Shown here one piece after another: positions 1-6,303 of a stretch of 10,871 bases of DNA. A program made the translations under genes and the position numbers. Every line of letters starts with the position of its first letter. The stretch's first letter is position 1. Source of the DNA: an uncultured Prevotellaceae bacterium (lineage in GTDB: Bacteria > Bacteroidota > Bacteroidia > Bacteroidales > Bacteroidaceae); contig CATXZX010000020.1 of assembly GCA_958404085.1 (NCBI GenBank), positions 1 to 10,871 on the forward strand, read 5' to 3'. Under the pieces are notes generated by a model, which was not told the DNA's origin, made no database searches, and worked only from the letters and a program-made list of their open reading frames with translations.

Positions 1-2
1 AT

Positions 3-62
3 CTGGACGGCTATCTTTTTATGGACTACCCGCTATCGCGGACGGTTGTACTTTCAAAATAG
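3..62 (+). CDS. Possible 3' end of a convergent gene (edge fragment)
   Basis: Frame 3 of the plus strand is open from the left edge for 19 codons and stops with TAG at 60-62. The peptide ends in MDYPLSRTVVLSK, an aromatic and proline-containing tail that reads more like a genuine protein terminus, possibly of an outer-membrane barrel, than the arginine/alanine-rich shadow frames elsewhere. All three minus-strand frames in 1-53 contain stops, so no gene continues downstream of the helicase on that strand. The fragment would overlap the convergent helicase stop by about nine bases. It is too short to assign a family, and chance remains likely. Confidence 0.25.
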   Translation: MDGYLFMDYPLSRTVVLSK

Positions 63-3000
63 CCCGGAGTCTTTTTGTTTTGCGGGCCTCGCCGTCAGTT
101 GCCGCAGCAGCAGCGCGTATACGGGATTGAGGCGCAGCAGTTCGGGTACTCCCGTCACAATCAGGCGACGGCGCGCCCGCGTCAGGGCCACGTTGAGCTT
201 GCGGTCTATCACCTGTCCGCCCTCTTCCGTCAGGTTGGGCAGCAGCGCCAGTTGCCACGCGTTGTTTACGCAGAAGGAGTATACGATGACGTCGCGTTCG
301 CTGCCCTGGTAGCGTTCCACCGTGTCGATGGTGATGTCGGCCAGGGCGGCGATGCCCGTTGCCTGCAGTTCTTTGCGGATCAGGGCTATCTGGCTTCGGT
401 AGGGCGTGATGATGCCCAGCGTGCGCTGCGGGTCGAAGGTACCTCCGTACGTGTGGTAAGTGTACGTGGCTATGCGGGCGGCTATGCGGGCCTCGTGGCG
501 GTTCGTCTTGCCCGACAGGCTTTCGGCGTCGCGCTCCGCGGCGATGAAGCGCACGGGCCTTCCGGCCGCCTCCAACTGGTGCGGAAGGCCCAGCGAAAGG
601 AGTTTGCCGGCATAGAACTCGCGGTTCGGAAACAGCATGACGCCCGGGTGCATGCGTCCCTGCGTGCGGAGCATGTCGGTGGCGCGTCCGTCGTCCTGCG
701 GGCCGCTGTGGCGGCGGTACAGGCGTTCGAAGAGCGAGTCGCTCAGGTTGCGCAGTCCGCTCGTGCGGCGCAGTTCCTCGTCCTTCACCTCCGACTGTGT
801 GCGGCTTTGCAGCACGACGGCCGGCAGTTGCTTATGGTCGCCGATGAGGACGAAGCGGTCTATGGCATTCCGCCCGTCGGCCGAACGGGCACAGAGTATG
901 CCCAGCAACTGAGGTTCGAGTATCTGTGTAGCCTCGTCTACGATGGCGGCATCGAAGTGTTTGAGCCGGAACAGGTCCGTGCGCCCCGCCACCGATGCCA
1001 CCGTGCCCACGAACACGCGGCACTGCGTCAGCAGGGTGTTCACCTCGGCCCGGTTGCGGCAGGCGGCCAATGCGTTCTCCAGCAGGTTGGGCCTGAAGCG
1101 CCGGTCGCACGACAGTTCGTTGCCGATGCGCAGGAAGTGGATGTCCGGCCCGGCAGCGGCTACCGACTGGCAGATTTCGTCTACGGCCCGGTTGGTATAG
1201 GCCAGCAACAGGATTTGGCCGCCGGGTTTGCGGTAGAACAGTTCCACCATGCGGCGCAGGGCCCGCGAGGTCTTTCCCGTGCCCGGCGGACCGACAAGCA
1301 GGAAGTAGTCGCGTGCGGCGAGGGCTTTCAGCGCCACACGTTCAAAGTCGTTGTCGGCCTGTGCGACGGCGGTGTCCAGCGCAGGGTCGAAGCGCGGCCC
1401 GCGCAGGCCCAGCAGGAGGGCGCGGCGGTCGGGGTCGGCATCCAGAAAGGCCGTGAGGCCGCGGTACATGGTCTGGAATACGGTGTCCATGCTGTCGTGT
1501 TCCACGGCGTAACGGCTGTCGGCCGGAAACACGTGGAGGTTCCGCTGCGGCGCACGCAGGCGGAGCCGGAGGCGGGTGTCGCTGATTTCCTCGGCAATGG
1601 CTTTGAACACCATCCGGTTGGTCACGTTGTCGGTGGCCTCGTTGCGTTCGTAGAGCAACACGGCGTCGCCGTTCCGGAAGTTGGGCAGAAACGTGTCGTC
1701 GGCAGGCGGCAGCGTCAACTCTATGCAGGGGCGGTCGGGGTCGGCGGCACGGTTGCGGGTTATCCGCAGGTCGTACAGAATTTCGCCCGCGGCGCGTTTT
1801 TCGTCCAGCGTGGCCCGCCACAGGGCGGCCGCCCCGCAGTGGCCCTCGTAGGCCGCATCGCCCGACTTGGCCGTATACTGTTCTTTGGCAATGAAGTTGT
1901 ACAGGGCCAGGAAATAAGCCTGCTCCGTGGGCCCGAGTCCCTGGAAACGGGTCTGGAAGGCGTCGATGGGCGGTTTCAGCCAGCGTTGCCAGAAAGGGCC
2001 GCCCAGGTGCGCTTCGTTCAGCGTGTCGGCGTCGATCTGTTCCAGCACCCGGCGCGTATAGGCGGGGTCGTTGTGGCGCTGCACGGAGTGTTCGGAGGCC
2101 ACGATGCGGTTGCGCAGGTCGATGGTGCGCTTTATCTGCGCCCACGAGGCCCGTGCCGGATAGAGCAGGGGATAGCGCGTGTAGAACAGGTAGGGGTTGG
2201 TCCGCCGGTGGTCCTGTCCCATGCTGTATTCCAGTACAGCCATGTAGAGCAACATCTGTATGCGGTTGTTCATGCGGGGCACTATTTTTCCGCGCAGCGT
2301 ATATTCGTCGGCCTTTCCCGACTTCATCTCGATGAAGCTGCTCATGTCGCGTTGCATGTAGTCGAGCCGTCCCTGTATGCCCAGTGCTTCGCAGATGTAC
2401 GAAGGTTCGAGTACGGCGTCGTCGCGGTCCAGGCGGTAGCCCGGTTCGCGGAATGTTTCGCACACCGTGCGTCGTATGTGGTCGAAGTGGCGGCGGCAGC
2501 TGGCGGCAAACTCCCGTTCCTGTTCGGCCGTGCGCAGCTCGTCGCAGGTCGCCAGTTCGATGGGGTAGCGGCGGAAGGCCTTCCGCATGCACTCCTTGTA
2601 CCCAGGTTCGGTAGCGGCGTATATCCATTCGTCGAGGAACAGGTTGGCGATGTTTCCCAGCAGCAGGGCGGCGGCACGACCGGGGGCGGCGAATTTTCCC
2701 GCCAGGTAGTTGGCCGGGTGGCTGCCGTAGTCGCGGTAACACTCGGCCAAGGTGCTGATGTCCAGTAGGTAGTCGGGTTCGAGTACCAGGAATCCGGGCG
2801 TGAGCGTCCCGTCGTCGGCTATGTTTACGTCCAGCAGGTTGAGCTGTGCGTGCTGCCACAGTAGGGGCAGGGTGGGGCTGAATGCGTCGTTGATGCCCGG
2901 TTTGTTGCATGCCACGCGCACGAGTCCGCTCTCCGGGCTGTCGGTGGGGCGTACTAGCAGGGTGTCGCCCTCGGCGTGGTCGTAGCACACGCGCATCCGT

Positions 3001-3419
3001 TTGACGAAGCGGCGTGTCGCGGAGTGCCGGGACGGCGGGGCGGCTGCCTGTCCGGATAAGCGGGCCAGTGCCTCGGGCAGGGGGGTGCCCGTCAGACGCG
3101 AAAGGGCGGTCGCCACGGCACTGAGGTCGCGGCGGAAATCCTCTTCGGAGGGCTGGCGGCGGTGGTTGAGGACATCGTTGGACATCAGGCGGAACGTGTG
3201 GAGGCGGTAGCGCTCGGCTGCCGTCAGGCCGCAGGCCGTGGCCGCATAGTTGATGCGGGCGGCCAGGTCGGTGGTTTGCAGTCCCGACTCGGCCGTGTGG
3301 CTGTGCAGGGTACGTTCGAGGGCCTCGCGCAACGTATGGTAGCGCTGGGCGGCGGGACTGTCTCCGCTGCGGAGCAGCCGCAGCAGTTCGTCGTAGAGGG
3401 GTGAGGCGTCGTCGTACAT
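54..3419 (-). CDS. Cas4/Dna2-type nuclease fused to a UPF1-like SF1 DNA/RNA helicase
   Basis: This 1121-residue cytoplasmic protein probably unwinds and cuts DNA in repair or recombination. Residues 1-270 are unassigned. A PD-(D/E)XK nuclease core of the Cas4/Dna2/RecB kind follows: GRLD (D353), E364-x-K366 and Q388-xxx-Y392. The helicase spans about 690-1100: Walker A GPPGTGKT (710-717), DEATQ Walker B (828-832), GDHKQLPA (860-867), Upf1-like GRMHP (921-925), ERYQGSERD (1035-1043) and LNVALTRARR (1075-1084). Cas4 and Dna2 usually hold an Fe-S cluster using three cysteines after the nuclease core; here there is no cysteine between 344 and 527, so that cluster seems absent. The ATG at 3417-3419 is the first start after a matching promoter (3485-3492). 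It is transcribed alone, divergently from the porin cluster. The family is common in Bacteroidales, often annotated as an AAA or Dna2/Cas4-domain helicase; the cellular pathway is not shown by the sequence. Confidence 0.92.
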   Translation of the reverse strand: MYDDASPLYDELLRLLRSGDSPAAQRYHTLREALERTLHSHTAESGLQTTDLAARINYAATACGLTAAERYRLHTFRLMSNDVLNHRRQPSEEDFRRDLSAVATALSRLTGTPLPEALARLSGQAAAPPSRHSATRRFVKRMRVCYDHAEGDTLLVRPTDSPESGLVRVACNKPGINDAFSPTLPLLWQHAQLNLLDVNIADDGTLTPGFLVLEPDYLLDISTLAECYRDYGSHPANYLAGKFAAPGRAAALLLGNIANLFLDEWIYAATEPGYKECMRKAFRRYPIELATCDELRTAEQEREFAASCRRHFDHIRRTVCETFREPGYRLDRDDAVLEPSYICEALGIQGRLDYMQRDMSSFIEMKSGKADEYTLRGKIVPRMNNRIQMLLYMAVLEYSMGQDHRRTNPYLFYTRYPLLYPARASWAQIKRTIDLRNRIVASEHSVQRHNDPAYTRRVLEQIDADTLNEAHLGGPFWQRWLKPPIDAFQTRFQGLGPTEQAYFLALYNFIAKEQYTAKSGDAAYEGHCGAAALWRATLDEKRAAGEILYDLRITRNRAADPDRPCIELTLPPADDTFLPNFRNGDAVLLYERNEATDNVTNRMVFKAIAEEISDTRLRLRLRAPQRNLHVFPADSRYAVEHDSMDTVFQTMYRGLTAFLDADPDRRALLLGLRGPRFDPALDTAVAQADNDFERVALKALAARDYFLLVGPPGTGKTSRALRRMVELFYRKPGGQILLLAYTNRAVDEICQSVAAAGPDIHFLRIGNELSCDRRFRPNLLENALAACRNRAEVNTLLTQCRVFVGTVASVAGRTDLFRLKHFDAAIVDEATQILEPQLLGILCARSADGRNAIDRFVLIGDHKQLPAVVLQSRTQSEVKDEELRRTSGLRNLSDSLFERLYRRHSGPQDDGRATDMLRTQGRMHPGVMLFPNREFYAGKLLSLGLPHQLEAAGRPVRFIAAERDAESLSGKTNRHEARIAARIATYTYHTYGGTFDPQRTLGIITPYRSQIALIRKELQATGIAALADITIDTVERYQGSERDVIVYSFCVNNAWQLALLPNLTEEGGQVIDRKLNVALTRARRRLIVTGVPELLRLNPVYALLLRQLTARPAKQKDSGLF

Positions 3420-3484
3420 GTTTCGTGGGGCGTAAAGCGTTCCGGGCAGCGGCGCGTTTGGCCGTTACCGTCTCTTTCGCAGGG

Positions 3485-3492
3485 CAAAGATA
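3485..3492 (-). promoter_or_regulatory. Candidate -7 promoter element for the helicase-nuclease
   Basis: Read on the minus strand this is TATCTTTG, an exact match to the Bacteroidetes -7 consensus TAnnTTTG. It lies about 65 bases upstream of the helicase ATG, giving a leader of roughly 55-60 bases. No good TTTG -33 box is visible at the usual ~20-base spacing, so the promoter is only half supported. Confidence 0.45.
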
Positions 3493-3629
3493 CGTCATAA
3501 GCGGGAAAGGCGGGCCGTTCGGCACCTCTTATTTCACCGTTCCGGAAAACAGCTGCGTCTTTTTTTTGAAAAAGTACGGAGATATTTCGAAAAAGCTCGG
3601 CGCTTGTTGCGGCGCGGACTGCCCGCAGA

Positions 3630-3648
3630 CCGGAACAGGGTGTTCCGG
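3630..3648. promoter_or_regulatory. Perfect 19-base palindrome, possible operator
   Basis: CCGGAACA-GGG-TGTTCCGG forms two perfect 8-base arms around a 3-base centre. It sits about 60 bases upstream of the porin-cluster -33 position and about 115 bases upstream of the helicase promoter region. A dimeric regulator site is one explanation. A hairpin terminator is the other, because the plus strand continues with ACTTATTTTTG, but no plus-strand gene is upstream for it to end. What binds it, if anything, cannot be told from the sequence. Confidence 0.5.
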
Positions 3649-3707
3649 GTACTTATTTTTGAGTATTCCGCTCCGACGGTGGAGGCTCATTTTACTTATT
3701 TTTTGGT

Positions 3708-3739
3708 ATTGTCACGTCTTTTCGAAGCCGGTAATTTTG
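3708..3739 (+). promoter_or_regulatory. Bacteroidetes-type promoter of the porin-imelysin-DHOR-ccs cluster
   Basis: TAATTTTG at 3732-3739 matches the TAnnTTTG -7 consensus exactly. ATTG at 3708-3711, a 3-of-4 match to the TTTG -33 box, is 20 bases upstream of it, the expected spacing. Transcription would start near 3746, leaving a short A/T-rich leader of about a dozen bases before the ATG at 3759. An imperfect inverted repeat (TTTTG-CA-CAAAA, 3735-3746) overlaps the -7 element and could be a repressor site. Confidence 0.65.
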
Positions 3740-3758
3740 CACAAAAATTTTAAGCACG

Positions 3759-5099
3759 ATGAATGTAAAAGGGTTAATGGCTTTTACAGCCATGATATTG
3801 TGTCCGGTCATGTCGGTTTTTTCCCAGACTGCCGGCGGGGCGGACAGTCCGGCTGTCTTTACGAAATCCGACAGCCTGGCAATGGTAAAGATGCAGAAGA
3901 AAGTAGCTGCGTGGGACAAGTTGCACATCGGAGGGTACGGCGAAGTGGCCCTCTCCCGCAACTTTTACAGCGACAATTATTTGAGATATTCCGAACCGGG
4001 CAAGTACAAGGGAAGCCACGGGCGCTTCGACATGCCGCATGTGGTCATTTACCTGGGCTACGACTTCGGGAAAGGTTGGTCGTTGTCTTCGGAGATAGAG
4101 TTCGAACACGGCGGGACGGAGTCGGCCGTGGAGATAGAGACCGAGGAGGCCGGCGAGTATGAGACGGAAGTGGAGCGCGGCGGCGAAGTGGCCCTCGAGC
4201 AGTTTTACATCCAGAAGGAGTTTTTTCCGCAGCTGAAGCTCCGCGCCGGTATGCAGGTCGTGCCGGTCGGAGCCACCAACGCTCGTCATGAGCCCAACCA
4301 GTTCTTCGGCGTATACCGGCCCGAGGGCGAGAATACCATCTTCCCCTGCACTTGGCACGAAGTGTCGGTATCGTTGTCGGGACGTGCGGGCGACTGGTCG
4401 TACATAGGTATGTTCTTGCCCGGACTCGACTCCGAGCGGTTCGGCAATCAGGGCTGGATTCACGACGGGTCGGCCTCGCCGTTCGAATTCAAGATAGCCA
4501 ACAATTATGCGTTTGCCGCCAGGGTAGACAATTACAGCATCAAGGGCCTGCGGCTCGGCCTGAGCGGCTACGTGGGCAATTCCTTCAAGAACACGCTCTA
4601 TCCCACATCCTCGAAGAAGAACGACGGTGTCCGCGGAACGGTGTCCATTGCTTCCTTCGACTTCAAGTACGAGGGCCACGGTCTGCTGGCGCGTGGAAAC
4701 TTCGACTGGGGACACCTGAGCGACGCGGCCCATATAAGCAAGTTCAACATAGCCATGTCGAAAAACTCCACCTCGAAGCGCCAGGAAGTGGCATCCGACG
4801 CCGTAGCGGCCGGCGTGGAAGCCGGATACGACGTCTTCTCGCTGGTTCCGAAGATGAGCGTGAAAGGGCAGAAGTTCTATGTGTTCGGACGTTACGACTA
4901 CTACGACTCCATGGCAAAGATGGAGAGCGGGACACCCTTGCAGTGGTGTAAGCGGAGCAAGGTCTCGGCCGGCATCAACTGGCTGCCCATGCCCCAGATT
5001 ATCGTCAAGGGCGATTATTCGTACGGCATCCTGGACAAAAAGTACAACAACGAACCGTCTCTTAACATCGGCATAGCCTATGTGGGCTGGTTCAAGTAA
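3759..5099 (+). CDS. Outer-membrane beta-barrel, porin-like protein (OprO/P-like)
   Basis: This 446-residue protein is predicted to form an outer-membrane channel. Residues 1-22 are a signal peptide (hydrophobic core 6-20, likely cleavage before Q23 in VFS-Q). A short helical stretch (about 36-52) precedes many alternating beta strands, starting at LHIGGYGEVALS (55-66), and the chain ends in the aromatic-rich strand IAYVGWFK typical of barrel C-termini. The segment with RAGMQVVPVG and HEPNQFFGVYRPEGE (about 162-191) resembles phosphate-selective-porin-like proteins of Bacteroidetes. Residues 112-147 hold 14 glutamates, giving a strongly acidic segment that could attract cations. It opens the cluster directly behind a good promoter, and the imelysin gene follows after 37 bases, suggesting a channel or partner for that system. 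Substrate and pore function are inferred; a non-porin surface barrel is possible. Confidence 0.78.
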   Translation: MNVKGLMAFTAMILCPVMSVFSQTAGGADSPAVFTKSDSLAMVKMQKKVAAWDKLHIGGYGEVALSRNFYSDNYLRYSEPGKYKGSHGRFDMPHVVIYLGYDFGKGWSLSSEIEFEHGGTESAVEIETEEAGEYETEVERGGEVALEQFYIQKEFFPQLKLRAGMQVVPVGATNARHEPNQFFGVYRPEGENTIFPCTWHEVSVSLSGRAGDWSYIGMFLPGLDSERFGNQGWIHDGSASPFEFKIANNYAFAARVDNYSIKGLRLGLSGYVGNSFKNTLYPTSSKKNDGVRGTVSIASFDFKYEGHGLLARGNFDWGHLSDAAHISKFNIAMSKNSTSKRQEVASDAVAAGVEAGYDVFSLVPKMSVKGQKFYVFGRYDYYDSMAKMESGTPLQWCKRSKVSAGINWLPMPQIIVKGDYSYGILDKKYNNEPSLNIGIAYVGWFK

Positions 5100-5136
5100 A
5101 AAAGCAATCGGAATAATAACCACAATAACTACATTT

Positions 5137-6294
5137 ATGAGAATTACGAAATTTATACTGTTTGGACTTGCGGCTCTGTTTATCTCGAGCTGCTCGAGCG
5201 ATGATTCGGACCGCGACGACGAAGCGGCACCGAAAGAAAAGACACTTCAGGCGGCAACGGCCGCTTATGTGGAACACACCGTACTCCCGACTTATTCGGC
5301 CATGGCCGACGCGGCCATACAGCTGCGCGATTTGTGTCATACGATGCAGGAGAAACACACCGCCGGCACACTGACGACGAACGACATCGAGGCTGCCGGA
5401 GACGCCTGGCGGCAGGCCCGTAAAAGTTGGGAGCTGTCCGAGGCTTTCCTCTTCGGTCCGGCTGCCAATCATAACATCGACCCGCACATCGACTCGTGGC
5501 CCCTTGACAAAGCCGCTATGGACAACTTGCTCGTGCAAATCCGCAACGGTAACAAATGGTCGCTGGAAAACAACGGCGGCTATGGCCTTATCGGTTTCCA
5601 TTCCGTGGAATATATGCTTTTTGAGCTGAGCGACGACGAAAATACTTCGTTGGTACATTCCACCGCTTACACCCCCGAGGAACTGGAGTACCTCGTAGCC
5701 GTGGCCGAGGACTTGTGCGTACAGTGCGTGTGTCTGGAAGCATGCTGGGCCGGCACGGACAATGTGTCTGTGGAGAAGCAGGAGATTCTTGAAGAGGCCG
5801 AACTCGACTACGGCGAGAACTACGGATGGGAAATGATGTACGCCGGACAGGCCGGATCGCGCTTCAAAACGTATCAGGAGGCCGCCGAGGAAATCATTCA
5901 GGGCTGTATCGACATTGCCGACGAGGTAGGCAATACGAAAATAGGCCGTCCGCACATCGGTTCTTCCCAGGAAGATAAAAACTACATCGAATCGCCTTAC
6001 TCGCTGAACTCTATCGAGGACTTTGCCGACAACATCCGCTCCATCCGGAACGCATACCTCGGAAGCCGCACGGGCGATGCTTCGGTAAGCGATTACGTCA
6101 GGTCGGTCAGCCCCGAAGCCGACGCCGCCGTATGGAGTGCCATCAGCAATGCCATTACGGCCATCGAAGCCATTCCGGAGCCTTTCGCCAAGAATGCTAC
6201 CGGCCCGCTCGCCGAAACGGCCATGAAGGCTGCCGGAACGACACTCGTCGCAGCCCTCGAAAACGCAAACTCAGTACTTACACGCCACGAATAA
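5137..6294 (+). CDS. Imelysin-family lipoprotein (IrpA/EfeO-like, Peptidase_M75 fold)
   Basis: This 385-residue lipoprotein belongs to the imelysin family, which is linked to iron uptake and not shown to be a general peptidase. The ATG at 5137 starts a lipoprotein signal with lipobox ISSC and lipidated C19; an in-frame ATG at 5080 lies inside the porin gene and would displace the signal, so it was not used. After C19 comes SSDDSDRDDE, an acidic stretch like the Bacteroidetes surface-export signal. Family hallmarks are RKSWELSEAFLFGP (95-108), DPHIDSWPLD (115-124) and the GxHxxE motif G153-F-H155-S-V-E158. Unusually, residues 194-203 hold four cysteines (C-x2-C-x-C-x3-C) that I do not know as a family feature. 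The next gene, a DUF1111 di-heme protein, is a known imelysin neighbour (COG3487 beside COG3488). An iron-related role is family knowledge; the ligand here is unknown. Confidence 0.95.
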   Translation: MRITKFILFGLAALFISSCSSDDSDRDDEAAPKEKTLQAATAAYVEHTVLPTYSAMADAAIQLRDLCHTMQEKHTAGTLTTNDIEAAGDAWRQARKSWELSEAFLFGPAANHNIDPHIDSWPLDKAAMDNLLVQIRNGNKWSLENNGGYGLIGFHSVEYMLFELSDDENTSLVHSTAYTPEELEYLVAVAEDLCVQCVCLEACWAGTDNVSVEKQEILEEAELDYGENYGWEMMYAGQAGSRFKTYQEAAEEIIQGCIDIADEVGNTKIGRPHIGSSQEDKNYIESPYSLNSIEDFADNIRSIRNAYLGSRTGDASVSDYVRSVSPEADAAVWSAISNAITAIEAIPEPFAKNATGPLAETAMKAAGTTLVAALENANSVLTRHE

Positions 6295-6303
6295 AGAGAA
6301 ACG

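Larger units (their letters stand above)
3420..3758. other. Divergent intergenic region between helicase and porin cluster
   Basis: No credible gene lies in these 339 bases. They hold a promoter candidate for the helicase (3485-3492), one for the porin cluster (3708-3739) and a perfect palindrome between them (3630-3648). A run of eight T followed by G and five A lies at 3560-3573 and may simply be flexible or upstream-element DNA. No tRNA, riboswitch or Fur-like box was recognised. Confidence 0.7.

Noticed and set aside
468..491. Perfect 2 x 12-base tandem repeat (GGCTATGCGGGC)
   Set aside because: It lies in frame within the helicase gene, encodes ARIA-ARIA in a helix, and is only two units long, so it needs no separate explanation.
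1102..2472. CRISPR association suggested by the Cas4-like nuclease domain
   Set aside because: No direct-repeat array, cas1/cas2 or other cas gene is in the window; Cas4-like folds also occur in repair nucleases such as Dna2 and AddB.
75..2768. Open plus-strand frame of 897 codons opposite the helicase gene
   Set aside because: Its translation is low-complexity in character (V, G, A, R, Q rich) with no recognisable motif, while the opposite strand shows a full set of helicase and nuclease motifs. Long antisense frames are expected in GC-rich genes.
1342..3525. Open minus-strand frame of 727 codons in another frame of the helicase gene
   Set aside because: The product is dominated by R, P and H, typical of an out-of-frame reading of GC-rich coding DNA.
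3630..3648. LexA/SOS box reading of the palindrome
   Set aside because: The Gram-positive-type box needs GAAC-N4-GTTC; here the spacer is five bases, and the site is more than 100 bases from the helicase promoter. It was kept only as an unassigned palindrome.
5080..5136. Earlier in-frame ATG for the imelysin gene at 5080
   Set aside because: It lies inside the porin gene and would put 19 residues in front of the lipoprotein signal, breaking the expected N-terminal layout.
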